Shown: positions 53,500 to 63,566 of the stretch, piece by piece
Layout: every line of letters starts with the position of its first letter
Numbering within the stretch: position 1 is the stretch's first letter
NCBI GenBank assembly: GCA_026018925.1
Contig: JAKSZU010000011.1
Span: 4,531,985 to 4,595,984 of the forward strand
Length of the DNA: 64,000 nt
Reading direction: 5' to 3'
Source: Tupaia tana
Lineage: Eukaryota > Chordata > Mammalia > Scandentia > Tupaiidae
The notes under the pieces: model-generated
What the model was told of the DNA's origin: nothing
What the model saw: only the letters and a program-made list of their open reading frames with translations
The model's database searches: none
Position numbers and translations under genes: made by a program

Positions 53500-54100
53500 A
53501 AGCCAAGTTAAAAGAAAAAGTTAAAGTTGGGAGATGAAATGAGGAACTTTTGGTCAGAGTACAAACTGTCAGTTATAAGATGAACAAGTTTCTGGGCCAG
53601 CTGATGGCACGGTGGTTAAGGCAGTTGGATCCCATATGGCCAAGTGCATGGTTTCAGTCCTGGATCTGGCAGCTTGAAAAACATGCTGTGTGTGTGCATG
53701 TATGTTCAAAATCCCAAGAGGAGAATGGAGGAGAAGGGACTGCAGAATGACTCCCCCCCGGGAGTGCTTTTTCACTTTCCCTCTCTCAGTCTCTCCAGTG
53801 AGTGCATGTGCTCTAGAGCAAATTAAAACAGTAATCATAGTAATACAAAGATGAACGCGTTCTGAAGATCTGATACCCAGCATGGGTGGTGATGAATGTG
53901 GTAATTATTTTGACTGTGGTCATCATTATGCAATATATGTGCATAGTAAATCATTGCGTTGTACGCTTCAGTTATAATCGGTCTCTGACAATTACATTTT
54001 TTTCAATAAAAAGTAAATAAAGAAGGAACGATAGGCCTAGAATTATCATCATTTTATAACCCCTAATCCATGAATCTAGGTAAAGATCAATGGTTTCTTA
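53500..54100 (+). mobile_element. Old L1M 3' fragment, split by a SINE
   Basis: gggagatgaaatgaggaact, ggtcagagtacaaactgtca and gatctgatacccagcatggg give the usual L1M 3' order. Confidence 0.6.
53595..53848 (+). mobile_element. SINE-A-old
   Basis: TSD agatgaacaagtttctg (53578) and agatgaacgcgttctg (53849). Internal site ggcttgaaaaacatgctgtg intact. 54101-54380 shows no feature. Confidence 0.9.
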
Positions 54101-54380
54101 CATTACAAAAAGAGAAGTCTAGATATAATGAGCCTTCTGTTAGAAAACGCACCTCATATGAAGTGTCTTTGTCGAAAAGTTGAGCTTGATTCAGACAGGC
54201 CTCTTGTGTTATCAACTTATAGGAAATGTGGAGAAAAGGACATTAAATGAACACTCCAGCAGTAAAGTCTGGATTATAGGAAAATCTATGGGAAAAACAA
54301 ATTAACAATAACAACTCAATTTCTTTAATAAATATAGTGAAAGCAATAAAAGAGAACAGTCAGAAGAACTTATAGATTGA

Positions 54381-54560
54381 AAAACAAGGCTAGCTGTGGT
54401 AGTGCCAGGCTAAAAACAAGGCTAGCTGTGGTAGCGCAAGGCTCAGTGATGCTGAAGCCACACAGGAGAGTCCAGATTGGTGACTCCAGTGCTCCTCATA
54501 CCCAGCATGCGGTATGGAAACCCAGTGGGAGTGCCTGTCTCTCATTCTCTCTGAAGAAAT
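54381..54560 (+). mobile_element. SINE-C-like, with a 32-bp duplicated start
   Basis: aaaaacaaggctagctgtgg occurs twice in tandem (54381-54412 and 54413-54444). The end tgtctctcattctctctgaa is SINE-C-like. A short, diverged copy. Confidence 0.5.
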
Positions 54561-54564
54561 GAGT

Positions 54565-54734
54565 TTTTTTTTTAAATTATTTTATTATTACTACTATTAT
54601 TATTTAATTTGACCAGAGAGAGACAGACAGAGAGAGAGGGAAAGTGAGAAAGCAAGCCACCAGGTCCCAGACATGAACTGCAGTTGGCTATATGGGAGTC
54701 CAGCACCCTAACCACCATGTCACCTGTTAGCTCC
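54565..54734 (-). mobile_element. SINE-B
   Basis: atttaatttgaccagagaga end and caccatgtcacctgttagct head side. Confidence 0.9.
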
Positions 54735-54780
54735 AAGAAATAATCAACATTAAAAAAATTTTTAAAAGAGAACAAACTGA

Positions 54781-55048
54781 GGGACCAGCAGTTAGCGTAA
54801 TGGCTATGTTGCTGGACTCCCATGTAGTCGACCGTGGTTCGAGTCCCGGACCCGGTGGCTTAAACTCAGGCCAGGTGCATGTGCATGCGTGCCCAAGATT
54901 CCGAGGATAATGGAGGAGAAGGGATTGCGGCGTGGCCATCCCCCCTGGGGGGTGATTTCTTGCTTTCTGTCTCTCTGTCTCCATCTGGATTTCTGGAGAG
55001 CACATGCGCCCTATTAGCAAAAACCTCTCCAAAAAAAAAAAAAAAAAA
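54781..55048 (+). mobile_element. SINE-A, young copy
   Basis: agaacaaactg-type TSD at 54767-54780 and 55049-55059. 19-nt poly-A. Confidence 0.95.
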
Positions 55049-55059
55049 AGAACAAACTG

Positions 55060-55302
55060 GGCCACTAGATGGCGTAGAAGTTAAGGCAGCTGGATTCCCA
55101 CATGGCTAGCTGTGCAGTTAGTCCAGTACCTGTGACTTGAAAGTCATACCAGCACGTGTGCATGTGTGCACAAAATTTCGAGAGGAGAATAGAAGAGAAG
55201 GGATTGTAGTATGGCCATCTCTCCTGGGGGAATAGGGTGATTTCTCACTTTCTCTCTCTCTCTGGTGAGAACACACTCCCTATAGCAAAAACTGAGAAAA
55301 AA
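55060..55302 (+). mobile_element. SINE-A-old
   Basis: gggccactagatggcgtaga head and ccctatagcaaaaactgaga end. Confidence 0.9.
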
Positions 55303-55464
55303 AAAGAAAGAGAAAGAGAGACAGAGTGAGAGAAGAGACTGAATGATACATCAATTAACTTGGAAGTGTGGAACTTATTTGCACCCTGATTCAAATAAAC
55401 TGAGGGAAAAAATACATCAAGCAAGGAAATCTAAACACTTATTATTCAATAATATTATTTTTCT

Positions 55465-55718
55465 GGGAACCAGCAGTTAGCGTAATGGCTATGTCGCTGG
55501 ACTCCCACGTAGTCGACCGCAGTTTGCGTCCCAGACCTGGTGGCTTAAAACTCACGCCGGGCGCGTGTGCGTGCGTGCCAAAGATCCCGAGAGGAGAATG
55601 GAGGAGAAGGGATTGCGGCGTGGTCATCCCCCCTGGGGGGTGATTTCTTGCTTTCTGTCTCTATGTCTCTCTCTGTCTGTCTGGCGAGTGCACGCACCCT
55701 ATAGCGAAAACCTCTCAA
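55465..55718 (+). mobile_element. SINE-A, young copy
   Basis: Flanks aatattatttttct (55450) and aaattatttttct (55719). The internal site ggcttaaaactcacgccggg is intact. Confidence 0.95.
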
Positions 55719-55762
55719 AAAAATTATTTTTCTTTTTTAAGAGTTTTTTTTTTTTTTACCAT

Positions 55763-55912
55763 ACGGGCAGACAGGTAGCATGGTGGTTTTGGTGTTGGAC
55801 TCCCACATGGCTGACCATGGTTTGAGTCCCAGACCTGGTGACTTGCTTTCTCATTCTCGCTCTTTTCCGCTCTTTCTCTGGCTAAATTGAAGAATAATAA
55901 ACAACAAATACT
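55763..55912 (+). mobile_element. SINE-B
   Basis: gggcagacaggtagcatggt head. tctctggctaaattgaagaa end. Confidence 0.9.
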
Positions 55913-55968
55913 TCTTTGTAAAAAAAGAAATTTTTGCCATATGGCATGTGTACTTGCCTGAGAGAAAC

Positions 55969-56004
<36 letters not shown>

Positions 56005-56121
56005 GGAGGGAGGGAGAGGGAGAGGGAGATTACCCCCCAGCCAAGGATAGCCACACTGCAATCCCTTCTCCTCCTGGGATTTTTGGCAGGCACACATGCA
56101 TAAGTACCAGATGATTTTCTT

Positions 56122-56360
56122 TTCTTTTTTTAAGAGATTTTTGCACGTGTGCTTGCCGGAGATACAGAGACAGAGAGATAGAAAGTGAGAAATTGCACCC
56201 CCTGAAGGGAGAGATAGTCACCCTGCAGTCCCTTCTCCTCTCAGGATTTTGGGAACCCACACACATTCGCCTGGTGTGAGAGTCAAGCTGCCAGGTCTGG
56301 GACTAGAACCACAGTCAACCATGGGGGCGTTCAGTGCTCCAACCACATGCCATGGCTCCA
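56122..56360 (-). mobile_element. SINE-A-old, first insert at the shared site
   Basis: ttttaagagatttttgcacg start and catgccatggctcc end. Internal site altered to gtgtgagagtcaag. Confidence 0.85.
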
Positions 56361-56384
56361 CACCCACATGATTTTCTTTCTTTT

Positions 56385-56566
56385 TTTTTTAAATTAAAAA
56401 GAAATTTAATTATTTTATTTAACTTTATTTATTAATGTTGTTATTTTAAATTTGATCAGAGAGAGAGAAAGAGAGAATAAGAAAGCAAGCTACCAGGTCC
56501 AGGACTCGAACCATGGTTAGACATGTGGGAGTCCATCACCTTAACCACTATGCCACCTGCCAGCCC
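56385..56566 (-). mobile_element. SINE-B within second insert
   Basis: ttttaaatttgatcagagag end and tatgccacctgccagcccc head side. Confidence 0.88.
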
Positions 56567-56571
56567 CTGTT

Positions 56572-57137
56572 TTTTTCTTTAAAGAGAGATTTTTTGCTAT
56601 AGGGGGCCTGCACTCGCTGGAGAGACAGAGAGACAGAGACAGAAAGACAGAAAGCAAGAAATCACCCTTTGATTTCTGTCTCTCATTCTGTCTCCGCAGT
56701 CCCTTCACCTCCAGTCTCGGGATTTCCGAGAGGATTTTTGGCAGGCACGCACATGCTCCAGTCAAGAATTCTTAGCCATGGGACCAACAGTTAGCGTAAT
56801 GGCTATGTCGCTGGACTCCCATGTAGTCGACCGCGGTTCGAGTCCAGACCTGGCAGCTTAAACTCACACCAGGCACATGTGTGTGCGTGCCCAAGATCCC
56901 TAGAGGAGAATGGAGGAGAAGGGATTGCGGTGTGGCCATCCCTCCTGGAGGGTGATTTCTCACTTTCTGTCCCTCTGTCTCTCTTTGTCTTTCTGGCGAG
57001 CACATGCGCCCTATAGTAAAAAAACCTCTTCAGAAAAGGAAAAAAAAAAAAAATTTTAGCCACAGGGTCCAGGACTTGAACCATGGTTCACTAGTGGGAG
57101 TCCAGTGATGTAATCATTGCACCATCTGCTGGTCCTT
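56572..57137 (-). mobile_element. SINE-A-old split by a sense SINE-A
   Basis: Left part to aattcttagccatgg and right part from aattttagccacaggg to catctgctggtcc. The left part has a partly duplicated and inverted gatttctgtctct patch near 56668-56690. Confidence 0.82.
56781..57050 (+). mobile_element. SINE-A nested in antisense SINE
   Basis: gaccaacagttagcgtaatg head. attcttagccatggg and attttagccacaggg flank it. Confidence 0.92.
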
Positions 57138-57153
57138 CACCTGCGTGATTTTC

Positions 57154-57405
57154 TTTTTTCTTTTTGAAGAGGTTTTTGCTATAGGGCATGCGTGCCCACC
57201 AGAAAGAGACAGAGAGACAGAAAGTGAGAAATCACCCCCAGAGGGGATGGCCACGCTGCAATCCCTTCTCCTTCATTCTTCTCTCTGGATCTTGGGCATG
57301 CATGAACACGCGCCCAGCGTGAGTTTAAGCCGCCAGGTCCAGGACCTAAACCACGGTTGACTACATGGAGTCTAGGAATGTAGCCATTACACCATCTACT
57401 ATTCC
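57154..57405 (-). mobile_element. SINE-A, third insert at the shared site
   Basis: tttttgaagaggtttttgct start and caccatctactattccc end. Confidence 0.9.
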
Positions 57406-57504
57406 CACTTGCATAATTTTCAAACCACTGAGATGGGACTCAAACCTTGATTGACCATGTGGGAGTCCCGCACCTTAACCATTATGCTACCTGCTGGCCC
57501 CTAT

Positions 57505-58031
57505 TTTATTTTATTTTTTGAGAGGTTTTTGCTATAGGGTGCATGTATGTGCCTGTCAGAAAGACAGAGACAGACAGAGAGACAGAAAGCAAGAAATCGG
57601 GAACCAGCAGTTCGCGTAATGGCTATGTCGCTGGACTCCCACGTAGTCGACTGCGGTTCGCGTCCCGGACCCAGTGGCTTAAAACTCACGCCTGGCGCGT
57701 GTGCATACCTGCCCAAGATCCCGAGAGGAGAATGGAGAAGAGATTGCGGCGTGACCATCCCCCCTGGGGGGTGATTTCTCGCTTTCTGTCTCTATGTCTC
57801 TCTCTGTCTGTCGAGCGCATGGGCCCTGTAGGGAAAACCTCTCAAAAAAAAAAAAAAAAAAAGAAAGCAGGCAAGAAATCACTCCCCAGGTGGTATGGCC
57901 ACATCGCAATCCCTTTTCCTCCATTCTCTCGGGATTTTGGGGATGCGCGCACACGTGCTCGGCCTGAGTTTAAGCCACGGGTCGACTACATGGGAGTCGA
58001 GCGACATAGCCATTAGACCAAGTGCTGGTCC
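57505..58031 (-). mobile_element. SINE-A split by a sense SINE-A
   Basis: Host left part to gaaagcaagaaatc (57585-57598), right part from gcaagaaatcactccc. Ends accaagtgctggtcc. Confidence 0.9.
57599..57862 (+). mobile_element. SINE-A nested in antisense SINE-A
   Basis: The head is gggaaccagcagttcgcgta. 20-nt poly-A, followed by the repeated gaaagca..gcaagaaatc target. Confidence 0.93.
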
Positions 58032-58054
58032 GCTGACTATTTTTAGTTGTACAA

Positions 58055-58275
58055 GACACAGTACAGGCCACCAAGTGGGGCAGAGATTAAGGCAGCTGGA
58101 TCCCTTACGACCAAGTCTGTGGTTCAAGTTCCACACTGATGGGCTGAAAAACACACCTGGTGCATGTTCGTCGCTGCCCAAAACACCAAGAAGAGCATGG
58201 AGGAGAAGGAATTTTGGCAAAGTCATTCCCCTGGAGAGTGATTTTTCTCTCTCCCCAGCAAGAGCACACGCCCTA
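58055..58275 (+). mobile_element. SINE-A-old
   Basis: ggccaccaagtggggcagag head and cgccctataaatgaaacaat end. 58276-58700 shows no repeat that I recognise. Confidence 0.88.
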
Positions 58276-58729
58276 TAAATGAAACAATAAAGATATGCCA
58301 CTAGGTGTAAAGAGGCTCTGTCTTTTGAAATCTATACTCAACTGTGAAGGATAAAATAAAATGACGCTGAGATATGCTTCACAGTAGTGGGGCGGGTGGG
58401 TGGCGGCGGTGAGCGGGGGAGGCTCGGCGGAAACGAGGTTGGGTAACTGCCGAAGCAGGCCAAGAAATACATGAGGATTCATTCCGGGCTCCACCAGAGC
58501 GGTGCTGCCATTTTCTCAAGGGAACTGAAGGTGGCTACTATTTATAATAGAAGCCAACGCGTCTACTTAAAGAAACCCGCCGAGGCTCCCTGTCCCTAGA
58601 AAGCAGCTGAAAGTCGCTGCAGTAGCCCAGGGTATGCAGTTCGTGGGAAAATGTAATTAAAATTTGAGCATGTGGCCCTTCCGCTCCCGATTTCTTCATC
58701 GGAGTGTCCCTCCCACTTGGCGTTGCAGT

Positions 58730-59165
58730 CAGCTTTAAGTGAAGCCGACAGCCCGGAGCGCAACACCGCCACCTGCTGCCGCTCTTCGCGCGGGAACCGC
58801 GCACGGGGAAGGAAGCGGACCCACGACGCCCCGGGAGTGCGCCTGCGCGACGGAGGCCGCGGACCACATTTTCCAGGAACGCTGGCGTGGCCGGCCCCGC
58901 CCACGGCCCCAGAATCCTTTTCGATCCGGAAGCTGGGCTTTGGCAGGGGTTGGATCTGTGCTGCCGAACTATAGGTCCTGAAGGCTGCGGAATAGTAGTC
59001 AGGGAGAGCGGGCGCTTGCACCGAGGGCCCGAACCTCATCCTGCAGGAGGTGAGATTGGTCCCTGGGCCGTGACTACTCAGCCAGATGGGCCGTCTCTGG
59101 GGGCGGGCGAGAGGGTCACCCTTGCACGTGGGTGGACTAGCAGCCCCCTCGCCACCCTGGGACGC
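58730..59165 (+). promoter_or_regulatory. CpG-rich promoter of an unidentified rightward gene
   Basis: The second CpG-dense block in the window. An NRF1-like gcgcctgcgc is at 58839-58848, a GC box ccccgccc at 58895-58902 and an ETS-type ccggaagc at 58926-58933. This clustered set just upstream of a candidate exon with a donor is typical of a housekeeping or KRAB-zinc-finger-type gene start. No TATA. Confidence 0.6.
58940..59049 (+). other. Candidate non-coding first exon
   Basis: Following the ETS motif, the sequence gcttgcaccgagggcccgaa leads to a good donor, CAGGAG|GTGAGA, with GT at 59050-59051. No long frame begins here, so it would be a 5' UTR exon. The start is a guess. Nothing to the right up to 64000 is recognised as its next exon, so the gene would continue beyond the window. 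Confidence 0.4.
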
Positions 59166-59849
59166 TGAGGATGTTAGGCATCGCTGGGGAATGGCGGGGG
59201 CTGTCCAGAAGAGAGGTGTTAAGAATGACTCACTTCACTGCGGACTTTAGAGTGAAGGACTGGCGATCAGGAGAGGAAAGAGATACGCGAGTTACATAGC
59301 GTGTTAGGAACAAAGAGGTACCTTGAACCCACCTTCCCTTTCGCAAGACTTCGACGAGTATATGTCACCAGCCACTCCAGGGAAGATCCCTCCTCTTAAA
59401 CCCGCTCAGTTAATTCTTCCAGACAACCCCTGTTTCCCACTTGCCGCCATGTCTCCAACCCTGAATTTTAGACAGTTATAGGCGCAGTCAAGGAAGTGCC
59501 GGCAGGGGGCGTCGTTGCTCCCCGGGGGGTTCTGTGCACGTGCTTTCTGAACAGGCTGACCATTCTGTAAAACTGACTTATGGCAGTGTCGCTCTGTACT
59601 GCAATTCTATGCCTCCAAGGTCTCTGACTTTGATTTCCTGACGCCGCCTCCACTCCCCTGTATATTGCAGTATTTATTACCTTGTATTCGGTTTAGCCAG
59701 TAGACCTTTTGAACTCCCACTCTTTTGTACAACCAGTTGGTCGATTTCTGAAGGGCCAGATAGCGTTATGTTTTAGGTATTGCAGCCTCTTCATTTCTGT
59801 TGATGTAACATAACTTCTACAGTTGCTTTTTTACAACTCGAGGGGCTCT
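59052..59849. other. No gene or recognised repeat
   Basis: Single-copy-looking sequence, moderately CpG-rich at the left end. It would be intron if the candidate first exon at 58.9-59.05 kb is real. Confidence 0.5.
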
Positions 59850-59982
59850 TTTTTATTATTATTATTATTTTTTAACTTGACCAGAGAGAGAGCGTGTGCA
59901 AGCTGCCAGGTTCGGGACTTGAACCACAGTCAGACATGTGGGAGTCCAGCATCTTAACCACCATGCCATCTGCCCGCCCCCA
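59850..59982 (-). mobile_element. SINE-B
   Basis: (TTA)n then ttaacttgaccagagagaga. It ends caccatgccatctgcccgcc. The usual gaaag body is shortened. Confidence 0.9.
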
Positions 59983-59984
59983 AC

Positions 59985-60240
59985 CTGATATGTTTTGCCT
60001 TAGGGAGCGTGCACTCGCTGGAGAGTGTGAGAGAGACACTGAGGGAAAGTGAGAGATCAACCCCCCCCCCCCCCCCCCCAAGAGGGGAATGACCACACAG
60101 CAGTCCCTTCTCCATTCTCCCCCTGGGGTCTTGGGCACGTACACATAGGCATCTGGCAGGAGTTTTAAGCCACTGGGTTTGAGATTTGAATTGTATTGTG
60201 TGGGAGTCTAGGGACTTAACCGCTACCCCTTCCACAGCCC
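59985..60240 (-). mobile_element. SINE-A-old with poly-C run
   Basis: tgttttgccttagggagcgt start. C19 at 60061-60079 replaces the cccccctgggggg palindrome. Head side cgctacccctt is diverged. Confidence 0.82.
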
Positions 60241-60504
60241 CCACCCTATGACCTTTATAAAGTTAAGTTTCATCCATGATTAGTATACTGGGTACTAGAA
60301 GAGAGAGGGTGCCTAAGTCAGTCCCTTTTTGTTGTGGGGGAGTTCAACACATTCAGAGTGAGAAGAAAAGAACTTGCTAATTTATGTATATGAAATGTCT
60401 TGTAACTGTGAAGCACTCTGCCACTGTCACAGAAAAGGAAAAAAGGTATGGTTGACATCTTTTTTCTTTATCCTGGAAAGCAGGATGATATCCCCCCATC
60501 CCCA

Positions 60505-60527
60505 GAGGTTTTTGCCTTAGGGTGCAT

Positions 60528-60563
<36 letters not shown>

Positions 60564-60726
60564 GTGGGGATGGCCACACCGCAATCCCTTCTCTATTCTC
60601 CTCTTGGGATCTTGGGCATGTACGCACACGCGCCCGGCATGAGTTTAAGCCACTGGGTTCGGGACTTGAACCGTGGTCGACTACATGGGAGTCCAGCGAC
60701 ATAGCCATTACGCTAATTGCTGGTCC
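60505..60726 (-). mobile_element. SINE-A with (CA)n replacing part of its body
   Basis: agaggtttttgccttagggt, then (CA)16 at 60530-60561, then ggggatggccacaccgcaat to ctaattgctggtccc. Confidence 0.9.
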
Positions 60727-60980
60727 CTGCTTTGTATTTTCTTACAGCTTTATCTAGCCAACAACTTACACAAGGCATGTTTATTTGAGTGAATGTTACT
60801 CATTCCGTTAATATTGAGTGGCTGCTATGAATTGGTTGGTACCTTCCTGGCTTTCAGGTGAATCTCCATGATATACTCCAAATGGATATACACTCCAGGT
60901 ATAGTCTTTAATCAATGTATATGGAATGAGATCATTACTTTCAACTTCTGGATATAGGTCTTATTTTAGCATGGCCTCAG

Positions 60981-61219
60981 GGGACCAGTAGATGGCATAA
61001 TGGTTATATCACTGGATTCCCATGTAGTCAACCATGGTTCGAGTCCCAGACCCGGACAGCTTAAAACTCAGGCTGGGCATGTGAGCGTGTGTGCCCAAGA
61101 TCCTGAGAGTAGAATGGAGAAGGGATTTCATCTCCCCTGGGGTGTGATTTCTCACTTTCTGTCTCTGGCAAGTGCACTTACCCTATAGTGAAAAATCTCG
61201 AAAACAAATTAAAAAAAAT
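60981..61219 (+). mobile_element. SINE-A
   Basis: gggaccagtagatggcataa head and taccctatagtgaaaaatct end. Confidence 0.92.
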
Positions 61220-61314
61220 CGTTCTTCAGAAAAAGACCTCTACTCTGTAGGCATGAGACAATTACTTCATTGTAAAACAAATAGGACTAAGACAGTTAAT
61301 TTAAAATTGTTTGA

Positions 61315-61577
61315 GGACCAGCAGTTAGCGTAATGGCTATGTCGCTAGACTCCCACATAGTCGACCGCAGTTCGTGTCCCAGACCCGGTGGCTTAAAACT
61401 CACGCCGGGCGTGTGTATGTGCATGCCCAAGATCCTGAGAGGAGAATGGAGGAGAAGGGATTGTGGCGTGACCATCCCCCCGGGGGGTGATTTTTCGCTT
61501 TCTGTCTCTATGTCTCTGTCTGTCTGGCGAGAGCACGCCCCCTATAGCTAAAATCTCTCCAAAAAAAAAAAAAAAAT
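61315..61577 (+). mobile_element. SINE-A, young copy
   Basis: gaccagcagttagcgtaatg head. 18-nt poly-A ends in the target of the next SINE-A. Confidence 0.94.
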
Positions 61578-61588
61578 GTGGGAAAGAA

Positions 61589-61855
61589 GGACCAGCAGTT
61601 AGTGTAATGGCTATGTCACTGAACTCCCATGTAGTTGACCACAGTTCGAGTCCCAGACCTGGTGGCTTAAACTCACGCCAGCCATGTGTGCGTGTGTGCC
61701 CAAGATCCCGAGAGGAGAAAGAAGGAGAAGGAATTGTGGCGTGGCCATCCCCCCAGGGGGGTGATTTCTCACTTTCTGTCTCTCTCTTTCTGGCAAGCGC
61801 ATGCGCCCTATAGCAAAAACCTCTAAAAAAAATAAATTAGTGGATGAATAGAAAA
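61589..61855 (+). mobile_element. SINE-A
   Basis: aaaatgtgggaaaga before and aaaatgtggaaaaga after (about 61861) mark the TSD. It inserted directly behind the previous SINE-A tail. Confidence 0.93.
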
Positions 61856-61963
61856 AAAAAATGTGGAAAAGAGCTGAGTGGGAGCCAAAAATTGGTAGGA
61901 GGGAGGTATATCCTGAGATGAATTATTCTCATTTAAAGATGTGAATATAAGAAACTATGTGGG

Positions 61964-62124
61964 GGGGCCAGCAGGTGGCATGGTGGTTAAGGGGGCTGGA
62001 CTCCCACATGGCTGACTGTGGTTTGAGACCAGGACCTGGCAGCTTGCTTTCTCACTATCCTTCTCTCTCTCTCTCTGTCTCTCTCTGGTCAACTTCAAAA
62101 TAAATTAATTAAAAAAGAAAAGAA
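61964..62124 (+). mobile_element. SINE-B, young copy
   Basis: A perfect 15-bp TSD, aagaaactatgtggg, at 61949-61963 and 62125-62139. Confidence 0.96.
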
Positions 62125-62197
62125 AAGAAACTATGTGGGAGTAGAGACAAACAGATAAGAAACTTTCCTTCAGTGTTCTCATCTCATAAGAATACTT

Positions 62198-62526
62198 TAT
62201 TTATTTATTTATTTATTTTGAGAGGTTTTTGCTATAGGGCATGTGCACTTGCCAGAAAGGCATGTTTACAGAAGAAACTAGATAGGCAGGTTTTGGTTTT
62301 CTTTCTTCCTTCCCTTAAGAAGGGAGCCAGCAGAGAGACAGAAAGCGAGAAATCACCCCCCAGAGAGGATGGCCATGCCACAATCCCTTCTTTTCCATGC
62401 TCCTCTCTGGATCTTGGGCACGCACGCACATACACCCGACCAGAGTTTAAGCCACGGGTCTGAGACTCAAACCGCAGTTGACTATATGGGAGTCCAGTGA
62501 CAGCCATTACACCACCTACTGGTCCC
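62198..62526 (-). mobile_element. SINE-A with a foreign ~70-bp insert
   Basis: (TTTA)n then gagaggtttttgctatagg. The body is broken at 62260-62331 by text matching 63322-63388, then resumes agagagacagaaagcgagaa. It ends caccacctactggtccc. Confidence 0.9.
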
Positions 62527-62619
62527 AAGAATACAGAATTTTATAAAGTTGTAGGTACATACTGTTTGTATGCAAAATTTCCATTTACTATTTCACAAGA
62601 AGAATTCAACTAAGTGGTG

Positions 62620-62722
62620 TTTCCAATCTTTAGTCTGTCACTATATGACATATGACCTCAGGCAAGTCATTTTAACATTAAGGGCTTTACTTTCCCCATC
62701 CATGAAGTGAAGGACTGGGTGA
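62620..62722 (+). mobile_element. MIR fragment
   Basis: gacctcaggcaagtcatttt and ctttccccatccatgaagtg are the MIR core and 3' part. Confidence 0.75.
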
Positions 62723-62726
62723 TTTT

Positions 62727-63002
62727 TTTGTTTGTTTGTTTGTTTGTTTGTTTTGAGAGGTTTTTCATTTTTTTCGCTATAGGGCACATGCGCTTGCCAG
62801 GAAAACAGACAGAGAGACTAAAAGCAAGAAATCACTCCCCAGGGGGGATGGCCACGCCACAATCCCTTCTCTATTCTCTCAGGATCTTGAGCATGCACGC
62901 ACATGCACCTGGCGTGAGTTTAAGCTGCCGGGTCCAGTACTCGAACCGCAGTTGACTACATGGGAGTCCAGCGACATAGCTGTTGCGCTAACTACTGGCC
63001 CC
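62727..63002 (-). mobile_element. SINE-A in MIR
   Basis: aggactgggtg at 62711 and 63003 is the TSD. (GTTT)n tail at 62728-62752. 63003-63363 shows no gene. Confidence 0.94.
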
Positions 63003-63379
63003 AGGACTGGGTGTTTTTAATAAGTTTTCACACATATTTATACATATCACTATAGTGCACGTGCTTGGCATTTTAAATGTTTATAGTGTCCTAAGGGCTA
63101 GTATGATGGAATAAAGTGCCATGGGGAAAAGGGCAGAAGTAGAAAACTAAGAATACATTCACAAACCAAGTTTACAGGCACATGCAAGTGAGTTGATACC
63201 AAAAGACAGAGACTGAAACATAATAGCCTTAAAGTTGTAGAGACCAAATAAAGGTTTAGTAAGAAAAACTAGTAATTAGATTTATATGAAACAAAATCTC
63301 AGGATTAAAACCTAGGTTTTGTCAGAAACTAAATTGGCAGGTTTTGGTTGTCTTTCTTCCCTTAAAAAATGTGATGGGA

Positions 63380-63550
63380 GAGCCAGCAGATTGTGTGGTA
63401 GTTAAGGCACTGGACACTCCCACATGGCCAACCATGGTTTAAATCCCAGACCTGGTGGCTTGCTTTCTCCCTTTCCCCATCTCTCTCTCTGTGTATCTCT
63501 CTGGTCAAATTAAAATGAATGAATGAATTAGAAAATTGAATAATTCTTTA
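63380..63550 (+). mobile_element. SINE-B
   Basis: A perfect 16-bp TSD, aaaaaatgtgatggga, at 63364-63379 and 63551-63566. Confidence 0.96.
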
Positions 63551-63566
63551 AAAAAATGTGATGGGA

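Larger units (their letters stand above)
55920..57500 (-). mobile_element. SINE-A-old split by three successive insertions at one internal site
   Basis: Host left part 55920-56119 (to accagatgattttc); host right part 57411-57500 (from gcataattttcaaaccactg to gctacctgctggcccc). The target motif recurs at 56363-56376 (cccacatgattttc), 57138-57153 (cacctgcgtgattttc) and 57406-57421 (cacttgcataattttc), one at each insertion boundary. Confidence 0.8.
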
